Assembly: GCA_016201645.1 (NCBI GenBank)
Contig: JACQCL010000225.1
Location: forward strand, 1 to 8,324
Length of the DNA stretch: 8,324 bases
Direction: 5' to 3'
From: Candidatus Rokuibacteriota bacterium
Lineage (GTDB): Bacteria; Methylomirabilota; Methylomirabilia; Rokubacteriales; CSP1-6
Each line of letters begins with the position of its first letter. The stretch's first letter is position 1. Positions 1 to 6,946 of the stretch are shown here, in pieces. The notes below the pieces were generated by a model. The model was given only the letters and a program-made list of their open reading frames with translations, ran no database searches and was not told the DNA's origin. The translations under genes and the position numbers were made by a program.

Positions 1-44
1 CGCGGCGAGCGCCGCGAGGATGCCGCCGGTCGAGCCCCTTCCGA

Positions 45-1517
45 TCAGCGCGGCGACCAGCGGAGGTTGGGCTGGCGCGCCGCCATGGTCTGGTCGAGGC
101 GGCGCACCGGCGTCGTCACGGGCGCGTCGTGGACGACCTGGGGATTGGACTCGGCCTCCCGCGCGATCTGGATCATCGCGTCGCAGAAGGCGTCCAGGGT
201 CTCCTTGGATTCCGTCTCCGTCGGCTCGATCATCAGCGCCTCCTCCACGACCATGGGGAAATACGTGGAGGGGGCGTAGAAGCCCAGGTCCAGGAGCCGC
301 TTGGCCACGTCCATGGCGGACACGCCGAGCTTCTTCTGCCGGCGCGCCGAGAAGACGCACTCGTGCATGCAGGGGCCGGGGTGCGGCAGGTCGTAGTAAG
401 GCTCGAGGCGCTTCATCAGGTAGTTGGCGTTGAGGATCGCGTTGTCGGACACCGCCCGGAGGCCGTCGGGGCCCATCGTGCGGATGTAGGTGTAGGCGCG
501 GACGAGCATCCCGAAGTTCCCCCAGAAGGCCTGGAGCTTGCCGATGGACTTCGGGCGGTTCCAGTCAAGCGTAAACCCGTCGTCGGTCTTCGTGACCACC
601 GGGACCGGGAGAAACGGCTCGAGGTGAGCCTTGACGCCGACGGGCCCCGCCCCGGGGCCGCCGCCCCCGTGGGGGGTCGTGAACGTCTTGTGAAGATTGA
701 AGTGGCAGACGTCGAACCCGAGGTCGCCGGGGCGCGCGATCCCGAGGGTCGCGTTCAGGTTGGCGCCGTCCATATATACCTGCGCCCCCTTGGCGTGGCA
801 CATTTCGCTGATCTCGAGGATCCGCGGCTCGAAGAGGCCGAGGGTGTTCGGGACCGTGATCATGAGCGCCGCGACCTCATCGTCCAAGTTCCGCTCGAGA
901 TCGAGCAGGTCAACCCCGCCCTCGGCGTCGGCCTTGAGCTGGATGACCCGATAGCCCGCGATGGCGGTGGACGCGGGGTTGGTCCCGTGGGCCGAATCCG
1001 GCACCAGCACCTTGGTGCGCCGCTCTCCCCGAGCCAGGTGGTACGCCCTGATTATCAGAACACCAGCAAATTCGCCTTGGGCTCCGGCCGCCGGCTGAAG
1101 GGAGACGGCGTCCAGCCCGGAGATCTCCGCCAGGTCGCGCGCGAGCTCCCACATGAGCTGGAGCGCCCCCTGGGCCTGATCCGCCGGGACAAGGGGATGA
1201 AGGCGCGCGAAGCCCGGCACCCGCGCCATGTCCTCGTTGACCTTCGGGTTGTACTTCATCGTGCACGAGCCGAGGGGGTAGAAGTGGGTGTCCACCCCGT
1301 AGTTCATCTGCGAGAGGCGCGAGTAGTGACGGACCACGTCCACCTCAGAGACCTCGGGCAGCTCGGGCGGCGTGGCGCGCAAATGCTTGGGCGGCAGGAT
1401 CTTTGCTGCGTCCGAATCGGGGACATCGGGAGCCGGGAGCGAGTAGCCGATGCGGCCGGGAGAGGAAAGCTCGAAGATCAGCTTGTCGTAACCGGGCTTG
1501 TTGTCGTATCCGCGCAT
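45..1517 (-). CDS. gcvPB: Glycine dehydrogenase (decarboxylating) subunit 2, P-protein beta half
   Basis: This is the PLP-carrying half of the split P-protein. With GcvPA it decarboxylates glycine and passes the aminomethyl group to lipoyl-GcvH in the cytoplasm. From the ATG it has 490 residues, normal for the family. The motif NLHKTFTTPHGGGGPG lies at about 274-289, with the Schiff-base lysine at K277. The stretches HFYPLGSCTMKYNPK (78-92), DSAHGTNPAS (174-183) and YMDGANLNA (248-256) are also typical of P-proteins. The frame is open back to a GTG at 1535, but the ATG at 1517-1515 is the better start: AAGGAGGGG sits 8 nt before it and directly touches the gcvPA stop. It is the last gene of the ald-gcv operon visible here. 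After its TGA (47-45) only 44 bases remain; they contain no ATG, GTG or TTG and no recognisable gene. The C-terminal tail is low in recognisable motifs but of normal length. Confidence 0.97.
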   Translation of the reverse strand: MRGYDNKPGYDKLIFELSSPGRIGYSLPAPDVPDSDAAKILPPKHLRATPPELPEVSEVDVVRHYSRLSQMNYGVDTHFYPLGSCTMKYNPKVNEDMARVPGFARLHPLVPADQAQGALQLMWELARDLAEISGLDAVSLQPAAGAQGEFAGVLIIRAYHLARGERRTKVLVPDSAHGTNPASTAIAGYRVIQLKADAEGGVDLLDLERNLDDEVAALMITVPNTLGLFEPRILEISEMCHAKGAQVYMDGANLNATLGIARPGDLGFDVCHFNLHKTFTTPHGGGGPGAGPVGVKAHLEPFLPVPVVTKTDDGFTLDWNRPKSIGKLQAFWGNFGMLVRAYTYIRTMGPDGLRAVSDNAILNANYLMKRLEPYYDLPHPGPCMHECVFSARRQKKLGVSAMDVAKRLLDLGFYAPSTYFPMVVEEALMIEPTETESKETLDAFCDAMIQIAREAESNPQVVHDAPVTTPVRRLDQTMAARQPNLRWSPR

Positions 1518-1523
1518 TGTTGG

Positions 1524-1532
1524 CCCCTCCTT
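1524..1532 (-). promoter_or_regulatory. Ribosome binding site of gcvPB that sets its start
   Basis: AAGGAGGGG on the minus strand begins at the last base of the gcvPA TGA and ends 6 nt before the ATG at 1517 (8 nt counted from the AAGGAGG core). It is a near-perfect anti-16S match. It favours the ATG over the upstream in-frame GTG at 1535, which lies inside the end of gcvPA and would put this site inside the coding region. The position suggests that translation of gcvPB is coupled to ribosomes finishing gcvPA, which matters given the early stop in gcvPA. Confidence 0.8.
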
Positions 1533-2878
1533 CACGCGACGGCCTGGGACAGCGCCTGAACGTAGGCGTCGATCTCCGGCCGGGTGCGCTTCTCCGTCAC
1601 GGCCACGAGCAAGCAGTCCTTCAGCGTCCGGTCATAAGGCTTGAGCGGGATTCCCGCCAGGATGCGCTCCTTGGCGAGCCGTCTGGCGACCCGTTCGGGA
1701 GACTTCGGGAGCTGGAGGACGAACTACTTGAAGAAGGGAGCGGCAAACCGGAGCCGCACGCCCGGGATCTTGGTGAGCGCGTCGGCCGCGTAGTGCGCCT
1801 TGGCCAGCGCGAGTTCGCCGACCCTGCGCAGCCCCTGCTTGCCCATGAGCGCCAGGTAGATCGTACCCATGAGGGCGATGAGCGCGACGTTGGTGCAGAT
1901 GTTGGAGGTGGCCTTCTCCCGGCGGATGTGCTGCTCGCGCGTCTGGAGCGTGAGCACAAACCCGCGCTTGCCGTCCCGATCCACCGTGGCCCCGACCAGA
2001 CGCCCCGGCATGCGGCGGATGAGGTCCGTCTTGGTGGCGAAGATCCCCAGATTCGGCCCGCCGTAGGAGAGCGGCACCCCGAGCCCCTGGCCTTCCCCCA
2101 CGACGATGTCGGCGCCCAGCGCCCCCGGCGGCGCGAGGAGACCCAGCGAGACCGGATCCACGGCGACGACCAAGAGCGCCTTCGCCCGGTGGGCCATGTC
2201 GGCGGCGGCCTCGAGGTCCTCCAGGCAGCCGAAGAAGTTCGGGTACTGGAGGATCACGGCAGCGGTCTTCTCCGACACCGCCTTTTTAAGCTGCCCCAGA
2301 TCCGTGCTCCCGTCCCCCACTGGAACTTCCTTCACCCGGAGGCCGGGACCCTCCACGTACGTGGCGACGACCCCGCGGTAGAGCGGGTTCACCCCGCGCG
2401 AGATGACGAGCTGCTCCCGCCCCTCGGTGGCGGCGTGGGCCATCAGCGCCGCCTCGCCCAGCGCAGAGGCGCCGTCGTAGAGGGACGCGTTGGCCACCTC
2501 CATTCCCGTGAGCTCGCAGATCAATGTCTGGTATTCGTAGATCGTCCGGAGGGTCCCCTGGCTCGCCTCGGGCTGGTACGGGGTGTAGGCGGTGAAGAAC
2601 TCCCCGCGCGAGATGAGGTGGTTGATCGGGCTCGGGATGTAGTGGTCGTAGGCCCCGCCGCCGAGGAAGCAGACGAACTCGTCGCTGTCGGCGTTACGCG
2701 AGGCGAGCCCCCGCATGTGGCCCACCAGATCGGCCTCGGCCAGCGCCCCGGGCAGGTTGAGGGGGCGCGACAGCCGCGCCTTGGGCGGAATGGGCGAGAG
2801 GAGATCTTCGACGCTCTTCGCCCCCGCGGCGCGGAGCATCTCCTTCTGCTGGGCGGGTGTGTTGGAGATATAGCGCAT
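1532..2878 (-). CDS. gcvPA: Glycine dehydrogenase (decarboxylating) subunit 1, P-protein alpha half, interrupted by an in-frame TAG
   Basis: GcvPA forms the alpha half of the split P-protein and pairs with GcvPB to build the glycine decarboxylase active site. The frame opens at ATG 2878, with GGAGG 8 nt upstream and only 1 nt after the gcvH stop. It reads 384 residues and meets TAG at 1726-1724. It then continues in the same frame for 63 more residues to a TGA at 1534-1532, giving 448 codons before the final stop, the usual family length. Family-like motifs include FLGGGAYDHYIP (71-82), YTPYQPEASQGTLRTIYEY (98-116), ASLYDGASA (131-139) and REQHIRREKATSNICTN (about 317-333). The part after the TAG keeps normal C-terminal features such as LAGIPL and LLVAVTEKRTRPEID. 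As written, the cell would make a product lacking about 14% of the chain. The identity is secure; whether the gene is functional, mutated or mis-sequenced is open. Confidence 0.9.
1724..1726 (-). other. Premature amber (TAG) codon inside gcvPA
   Basis: Codon 385 of gcvPA reads TAG, in the context TTC AAG TAG TTC GTC CTC. Many GcvPA proteins have an acidic or polar residue here (FF-K/N-E-F pattern, from memory), so GAG to TAG, a single transversion, is the simplest origin. No other base change, insertion or deletion is needed to restore a full-length protein. TAG also ends gcvT, pxpA, the lipoprotein gene and the coiled-coil gene in this window, so it works as a normal stop codon in this genome. 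Confidence 0.9.
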
Positions 2879-2879
2879 G

Positions 2880-3272
2880 TCAGTGCCCTCCCTTGGCGAG
2901 AAACTCCTCGTACTGCTTGACAGTGAAGAGGGCGTTCACTTCCTGCGGGCTCGACACCTGGATGACGACCATCCAGCCCTTGCCGTAGGGGTCTTGATTG
3001 ATGAGCTCCGGCTTCTTGAGGAGCTCAGCATTGACCTCCACCACCTCCCCCGAGAGGGGCGCGAAGAGGTCGGAGACCGCCTTGACCGACTCCACGACGC
3101 CGAACGGCTTCATCTGGGACACCTTGGCGCCGACTTTGGGGAGCTCGACGAACACCACGTCCCCGAGCTGCTCCTGGGCGTAGAACGTGATTCCCACGCG
3201 CGCCCGGTTTCCTTCCACCCGCGCCCACTCGTGCTCCTTGGTGTACTTGAGGTCCGCCGGATAATTTCCCAT
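2880..3272 (-). CDS. gcvH: Glycine cleavage system H protein (lipoyl carrier)
   Basis: GcvH is the mobile lipoyl-protein that carries the aminomethyl group from P-protein to T-protein and is reoxidised by the L protein. The 130-residue length is typical. The chain opens with YTKEHEW (10-16), a hallmark of the family. The lipoylation motif GVVESVKAVSDLFAP (58-72) places the lipoyl lysine at K64. GDVVFVELPKVGAKV (37-51) forms the usual hybrid-barrel segment, and the C-terminal part contains PELINQDPYGKGWM. The start ATG at 3272 lies 8 nt after the gcvT stop, and its AGGAG overlaps that TAG (CACTAGGAG), which suggests translational coupling. The stop TGA is separated from the gcvPA ATG by a single base. 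No lipoate ligase, octanoyltransferase or lipoyl synthase gene is present in the window to modify it. Confidence 0.98.
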   Translation of the reverse strand: MGNYPADLKYTKEHEWARVEGNRARVGITFYAQEQLGDVVFVELPKVGAKVSQMKPFGVVESVKAVSDLFAPLSGEVVEVNAELLKKPELINQDPYGKGWMVVIQVSSPQEVNALFTVKQYEEFLAKGGH

Positions 3273-3280
3273 ACGCTCTC

Positions 3281-4399
3281 CTAGTGCTTCTTGACCTTGG
3301 GTGGATAAAACGGGGTCTGGACGACCTTTGCCCGCTGGGGCTTCCCCCGCACCTCGACCTCGATCTCGTCGCCGACCTTGGAGTGGGCGGTCGGCACGTA
3401 GCCCACGCCGATGTAGCGGTCAACCTGCGGGCCGTACGACCCGGAGGTGACCGTACCGATCTCAGCTCCGGCCTTGACGATCCGGTACCCGTGCCGGGCG
3501 ACGGCCCGGTCCACCATCTCAAAGCCGACCAGCTTTCGGCGGGGCCCTTCGGCCTTGACCCGCTCGATGGGGGGCCGGCCGACGAACTCACCCTTGGCGA
3601 GCTTCACGACCCAGCCGAGCCCGGCCTCGATCGGATTGGTGGTCTGGTCAATGTCGTTGCCGTAGAGAGCATACTTCACCTCGAGCCTTAGCGTGTCGCG
3701 GGCCCCCAACCCGACGGGCACGATGCCGTCGCCCTTCCCCCCGTCCAGGAGCGCATGCCAGAGCCTCTCGGTGTCAGCGGCAGCCACGTAGAGCTCGAAC
3801 CCGTCCTCGCCGGTGTAGCCCGTGCGCGAGATCACGGCGGGGACGCCCGCCACGCGCCCCCTCTGAACGCGGTAGTAGCCGATGGCCGTCACGTCCACGT
3901 CGGCCAGGCGCCCCACCAGCGCTTCAGCCCGCGGCCCCTGAACGGCGAGGAGTCCCGTCTCGTTAGAGCGATTCTCCCAGCGGCAATCGCCCTGGCCCTG
4001 GCTCGTCACCCAGGCCCAGTCCTTGTCAATGTTGGCCGCGTTGACCGTCATCATGAACCGGTTGTCGGCCAGCCGGTAGAGCGTGAGGTCGTCCACGATG
4101 CCGCCATCGGGGTAGCAGAGCAACGAGTATTGAACCTGGCCGACGGCGAGGGCGCTCGCGTCGTTGGTGGTGATCCGCTGGAGGACAGCAAGGGCGCCCG
4201 GGCCTTCGATCTCGAACTCCCCCATGTGACTGACGTCGAACACGCCGACCGCGCGCCGGACGGTACGATGTTCCTCTATGATGCCGGCGTACTGGACCGG
4301 CATCTCCCAGCCGCCGAAGGGCACCATTTTGGCCCCGGCCTTGACGTGGACGGCGTAGAGCGGCGTGCGCTTCAGCGGGGCGTCAGACGGCTGAGACAT
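3281..4399 (-). CDS. gcvT: Glycine cleavage system T protein (aminomethyltransferase)
   Basis: GcvT takes the aminomethyl group on lipoyl-GcvH, releases ammonia and forms 5,10-methylene-tetrahydrofolate. The 372-residue chain has the expected order: RTPLY and GGWEMPVQY (29-37) at the N-terminus, VGVFDVSHMGEFEI (51-64), TTNDAS (77-82), GGIVDDLTLY (99-108), SRTGYTGEDGFEL (191-203) and GLGARDTLRLE (230-240), then a C-terminal barrel with TSGSYGP. By alignment from memory to the Thermotoga maritima T-protein, D104 matches its catalytic D96, so the active site looks complete. The length and GYTGEDGFEL motif separate it from related folate-binding YgfZ and dimethylglycine dehydrogenase-like proteins. 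The ATG start has GGGGAGGG about 6 nt upstream, and the gene begins 13 nt after the ald stop. It ends in TAG, which overlaps the gcvH ribosome binding site. Confidence 0.98.
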   Translation of the reverse strand: MSQPSDAPLKRTPLYAVHVKAGAKMVPFGGWEMPVQYAGIIEEHRTVRRAVGVFDVSHMGEFEIEGPGALAVLQRITTNDASALAVGQVQYSLLCYPDGGIVDDLTLYRLADNRFMMTVNAANIDKDWAWVTSQGQGDCRWENRSNETGLLAVQGPRAEALVGRLADVDVTAIGYYRVQRGRVAGVPAVISRTGYTGEDGFELYVAAADTERLWHALLDGGKGDGIVPVGLGARDTLRLEVKYALYGNDIDQTTNPIEAGLGWVVKLAKGEFVGRPPIERVKAEGPRRKLVGFEMVDRAVARHGYRIVKAGAEIGTVTSGSYGPQVDRYIGVGYVPTAHSKVGDEIEVEVRGKPQRAKVVQTPFYPPKVKKH

Positions 4400-4412
4400 T
4401 CAAGCCCTCCCC

Positions 4413-5525
4413 TCAGGCAAGGCAGGCCTCCAAGGCAACAGGCGGTTCGCCGAGCGATTCGGCCACACCGGGGTGAACGATCTTCCCTCCCCACACATTG
4501 ACCCCCTTTGCGAGAGCGGGATTCTCCCTGACCGCACGCTCGGGGCCCTTGCCCGCCAGCTCGAGCACGTAGGGAAGCGTCGCATTGGTGAGGGCGAAGG
4601 TCGAGGTGCGCGGAACGAGGGCGGGCATGTTGGCGACGCCGTAGTGCACCACGCCGTAGAGGTTGTAGGTCGGCTCCAGGAGCGTCGTGGGGTGGATCGT
4701 CGCCACGCACGCGCCCTGGTCCACCGCCACGTCCACGATCACGGCGCCCTCTTTCATCGTCTGCACCATCGCCTCGGTGACCAGCACGGGAGCCTTGGCT
4801 CCCGCCACGAGCACCGCGCCCACCAGGAGGTCGGCGCGCTGAACCACTTGGGCCACGTTGAAGCTGTTGGAGACCAGCGTCACCACCTGCCCGCGGAACA
4901 GGTCGTCCACGTACCGGAGCCGGTCAAGGCTGATATCCAGGATCGAGACATCCGCCCCGAGCCCCACGGCCACCTTCACGGCGTTGAGGCCCACCGTCCC
5001 GGCGCCGAGGATCACCACGTTGCCGGGCGGCACGCCGGGGACGCCCGAGAGCAGGATCCCGCGTCCCCCGTGGGCCTTCCCCAGGTAAAAGGCCCCCTCC
5101 TGAACGGCCAGCCTCCCCGCCACCTCGCTCATCGGCGTCAGCAGCGGAAGACTCCCGTCAGCGCGTTGCACGGTCTCGTAGCCGATGCCGATGACGCGCT
5201 GCCGGAGGAGCGCCCGCGTCAGTTCAGGCGCGGGGGCCAGGTGCAGATACGTGAAGAGCGTCTGCCCGGCCCGGAGCCGGCCGTACTCGGACGCGAGCGG
5301 CTCCTTCACCTTGAGGGCCAGGTCGGCCTCGGCCCAGATGCTCTCGGCCGTCGCGAGGGAAGCGCCGGCCTTGACGTACTCCTCGTCCCGGATCCCGCTC
5401 CCACTCCCGGCGCCCCGCTCGATCAAGACACGGTGCCCCGCCTCGGTGAGCGCGCGCGCACCGGCGGGGGTGAGGGCCACGCGCTGCTCACCGGGCTTGA
5501 TTTCTTTGAGGACGCCGACGACCAC
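4413..5525 (-). CDS. ald: Alanine dehydrogenase
   Basis: The enzyme interconverts L-alanine and NAD+ with pyruvate, ammonia and NADH in the cytoplasm. The 370-residue chain covers the whole family length. The residues that bind substrate and drive catalysis in characterised alanine dehydrogenases are visible, one number lower than in the Mycobacterium enzyme: R15, K74 (LKVKEP), H95 (YLHLAP) and D269 (DVAVDQGAC). The nucleotide-binding loop GAGTVGLNA is at 174-182, and PRTSTFALTNATLPYV lies at 305-320. The start is a GTG at 5525, giving MVVGVLKEIK, which aligns with the usual MIIGVPKEIK opening. Its only Shine-Dalgarno-like sequence is an unusual run of eight Gs about 10 nt upstream. An ATG at 5545 is out of frame. 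The gene heads the gcv operon and lies 13 nt from gcvT. Alanine dehydrogenase is favoured over the related NAD(P) transhydrogenase alpha subunit by length and the intact catalytic residues. Confidence 0.97.
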   Translation of the reverse strand: MVVGVLKEIKPGEQRVALTPAGARALTEAGHRVLIERGAGSGSGIRDEEYVKAGASLATAESIWAEADLALKVKEPLASEYGRLRAGQTLFTYLHLAPAPELTRALLRQRVIGIGYETVQRADGSLPLLTPMSEVAGRLAVQEGAFYLGKAHGGRGILLSGVPGVPPGNVVILGAGTVGLNAVKVAVGLGADVSILDISLDRLRYVDDLFRGQVVTLVSNSFNVAQVVQRADLLVGAVLVAGAKAPVLVTEAMVQTMKEGAVIVDVAVDQGACVATIHPTTLLEPTYNLYGVVHYGVANMPALVPRTSTFALTNATLPYVLELAGKGPERAVRENPALAKGVNVWGGKIVHPGVAESLGEPPVALEACLA

Positions 5526-5567
5526 GGGGAAAAAGCCCCCCCCATATTAATCGAACCCCTGGGGGGG
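5526..5567 (-). promoter_or_regulatory. C7 / G4 / G8 / C4 leader in front of ald
   Basis: In the minus-strand transcript, the 42 nt before the ald GTG contain C7 (5567-5561), GGGG (5559-5556), an AT-rich gap, G8 (5543-5536), CTTTTT and CCCC (5529-5526). G8 is the only Shine-Dalgarno-like sequence for ald. It can pair with the C4 just before the start codon across a short CTTTTT loop, or with C7 further upstream. Either pairing would hide the ribosome binding site. This could be a translational control element or chance homopolymer runs; no ligand-binding core is recognisable. Confidence 0.3.
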
Positions 5568-5590
5568 CCGCAATGGGTCACCGAGGATGA

Positions 5591-5648
5591 GGGAAAAGCC
5601 CTCCGCCGGCCAAGCGTGGGGCGCTTCCCCCTCTCCTGCCGGCGGAGG
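5591..5648 (-). terminator. GC-rich inverted repeat with T run after the lipoprotein gene
   Basis: On the minus strand CCTCCGCCGGC (5648-5638) and GCCGGCGGAGG (5610-5600) form a perfect 11-bp stem. The 27-nt loop holds a smaller hairpin, AAGCG / CGCTT (5626-5622 with 5616-5612). The right arm is followed by GCTTTTCCC. It lies 30 nt after the lipoprotein stop and about 75 nt before the ald start, so it would separate the two transcription units. The T run is short and the loop long, so it is a weaker candidate than a classical terminator; a palindromic intergenic repeat is the alternative. Confidence 0.45.
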
Positions 5649-5678
5649 TGATGGACGAGCGAAGCCCTAGAGTGGGAA

Positions 5679-6098
5679 CTACTTGACGATGTAGCCCCGG
5701 CCTGTCATGCAGGCCGCGAAGGCGCGGTCGTACCCATCCTTATTCTTCGTGTACCCGAGGCCGCCACCGACTGCGGCACCGCCGAGGCCTCCGGCCGCCG
5801 CGCCGACCGCCGCCCCCGTGCCGGGGGAGCCAGCAGCCGCGCCGATGGCCGCTCCCGTGGCCGCCCCGCCCACCGCGCCGATGAGCGCGCCGAGCCCCGC
5901 GCCCTTGGCGGTATCGGTCGTCGGGTCGAACCCGGTCTTCTGCTTGGCCCACGCCTGGCACTCGTTCTCATCGCGGGACTGCTGCTCCGCGCTCTGCCCC
6001 TTTTGCGGATAGGCGTACACGTTCGGCTGCATCGGCGCGCAGCCGGCGGCCGCAATCCCGAACCCGATCATGACCACCCAGACCATCGCACGTTTCAT
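5679..6098 (-). CDS. Glycine-zipper lipoprotein, function unknown
   Basis: The 139-residue product begins with a lipoprotein signal peptide: MKR, a hydrophobic stretch, then IAAAGC with the lipidation cysteine at C20. APMQ follows the cysteine, with no aspartate at +2, so an outer-membrane destination is plausible by the enterobacterial sorting rule. Residues 66-115 are an alanine- and glycine-rich segment with repeated GxxxG spacing (GALIGAVGGAATGAAIG and onward), as in glycine-zipper proteins that pack against or into membranes. The flanks carry two further cysteines, C47 (NECQAW) and C130 (AFAACM), which could form a disulphide. The ending YDRAFAACMTGRGY is common in this family. The start ATG has AAAGGAGG 7 nt upstream. 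It is separated by 60 nt from pxpA and by a possible terminator from ald, so it is probably not functionally tied to either. No specific role can be assigned. Confidence 0.88.
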   Translation of the reverse strand: MKRAMVWVVMIGFGIAAAGCAPMQPNVYAYPQKGQSAEQQSRDENECQAWAKQKTGFDPTTDTAKGAGLGALIGAVGGAATGAAIGAAAGSPGTGAAVGAAAGGLGGAAVGGGLGYTKNKDGYDRAFAACMTGRGYIVK

Positions 6099-6158
6099 CT
6101 TGCTTCCTCCTTTGTGTTCAGCTCCGCGACCGCGTGGCCGCGGCCTTGTCTGCGCGCC

Positions 6159-6935
6159 CTAGGGCGCGGGCAGCCACTGGCGAAGCGGCTTGACGGCGAC
6201 CCCGGCCTTCTCCAACGCCTCGCGGACGGCCCGGGCGATCTTCTCGGCGCCCGGCGTGTCGCCGTGACAGCAGATCGTTTGCACCGAGATGTCAATCTCG
6301 ACCCCGTCGAGCGTGACGACCCTCCCTTCCTTCGCCATTCGGACCGCCTGCGTTGCCGCCTTCTGCGGATCGGTAATGAGAGACCCCGGCAATTTGCGCG
6401 AGACGAGCGTCCCGTCAACGTTGTAGGCGCGGTCGGCAAATCCCTCCGAGGCCACCCGGCACCCCATCTTCCGGCACGTGGCGTCGTACTTCCCGGAGGC
6501 AAGCGTCATCAGGATGAGACCGCCCGACGCCAGCGCCGCCTCGCCGATCGCCTGGGCCAGGGCCTCGTCCCGCTCGGCCATGCTGTAGAGGATGCCGTGC
6601 GGCTTGACATGCTGGATCTCATCCCCCGCGGCGCTCACGAACTCGCGGAGCGCCCCGGTCTGGTAGCAGATGTAGTCCTTCACCTCTTGCGGGGTGACCT
6701 CCATCGCCCGACGACCGAATCCCATCAGATCGGGAAGTCCCGGGTGGGCCCCAATGGCCACCCGGTACTTGAGCGCGAGTCCCACGGTCTTTCTCATCAC
6801 GTGAGGATCGCCAGCGTGATAGCCGCAGGCGATGTTCGCCGAGGTGATGAAGGGCATGATGGCCTCGTCAGCCCCGAGGGTCCAGCGGCCGTAGCTCTCC
6901 CCCATGTCGCAGTTGAGGTCGATGGTCCTGGCCAT
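6159..6935 (-). CDS. pxpA: 5-oxoprolinase subunit A (LamB/YcsF family)
   Basis: PxpA acts with PxpB and PxpC in the ATP-dependent opening of 5-oxoproline (pyroglutamate) to glutamate in the cytoplasm. The 258-residue chain is close to the family norm of about 245-255. All main motifs are present: LNCDMGE (7-13), SANIACGYHAGD (32-43), GAHPGLPDLMGFGRR (62-76), VKPHGILY (110-117), EGFADRAYNVDGTLVSR (164-180) and ICCHGDTPGA (221-230), with the conserved His and Asp residues kept. The ATG start is supported by homology, because IDLNCDMGE follows directly; its Shine-Dalgarno GAGG is weak. It lies 59 nt after pxpC, with a palindromic element in the gap, and ends in TAG. The family name LamB refers to Aspergillus lactam utilisation and not to the maltoporin. 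The partner pxpB is absent from the window. Confidence 0.95.
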   Translation of the reverse strand: MARTIDLNCDMGESYGRWTLGADEAIMPFITSANIACGYHAGDPHVMRKTVGLALKYRVAIGAHPGLPDLMGFGRRAMEVTPQEVKDYICYQTGALREFVSAAGDEIQHVKPHGILYSMAERDEALAQAIGEAALASGGLILMTLASGKYDATCRKMGCRVASEGFADRAYNVDGTLVSRKLPGSLITDPQKAATQAVRMAKEGRVVTLDGVEIDISVQTICCHGDTPGAEKIARAVREALEKAGVAVKPLRQWLPAP

Positions 6936-6946
6936 TGTCGCCTCTG

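Noticed and set aside
1..60. A hydrophobic minus-strand frame (LVAALIGRGSTGG and onward) running out of the window past the gcvPB stop
   Set aside because: It overlaps the end of gcvPB, I can find no start codon for it, and too few residues are visible to recognise anything. It may just be an antisense or alternate-frame artefact of GC-rich sequence.
1518..1535. GTG at 1535 as the start of gcvPB (six residues longer)
   Set aside because: It overlaps the gcvPA stop and would place the strong AAGGAGGGG inside the coding region. The ATG at 1517 has ideal spacing and gives the expected N-terminus.
1724..1726. TAG as a reassigned sense codon or pyrrolysine site
   Set aside because: TAG is the real terminal stop of gcvT, pxpA, the lipoprotein gene and the coiled-coil gene in this window. 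P-protein is not a known pyrrolysine protein, and no pyl genes are visible. A single point change is simpler.
1721..1731. The 11-mer GAACTACTTGA at the gcvPA lesion also occurs at 5676-5686, over the true stop of the lipoprotein gene
   Set aside because: The match is short and is largely explained by both sites encoding AAG TAG TTC. Gene conversion or recombination between such short matches is much less likely than a single base change.
129..2920. Two long open frames on the + strand (129-1559 and 1403-2920), each over 470 codons
   Set aside because: They lie antisense to gcvPB and gcvPA. Their translations are rich in Arg, Gly, Val, His and Asp with no recognisable domain, as expected for the opposite strand of GC-rich genes, and neither has a convincing ribosome binding site.
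5543..5545. ATG upstream of ald as its start
   Set aside because: It is 20 nt from the GTG and therefore out of frame. The GTG start matches the N-terminus of known alanine dehydrogenases without additions.
5526..5678. Glycine riboswitch in front of the ald-gcv operon
   Set aside because: I looked for the conserved glycine aptamer pieces (paired GGAGAG/CTCTC arms with the CCGAAGG-type core and the AAAGGAC-type end) on the minus strand. Only a GGAGAGGGGG string is present, without the rest of the core.
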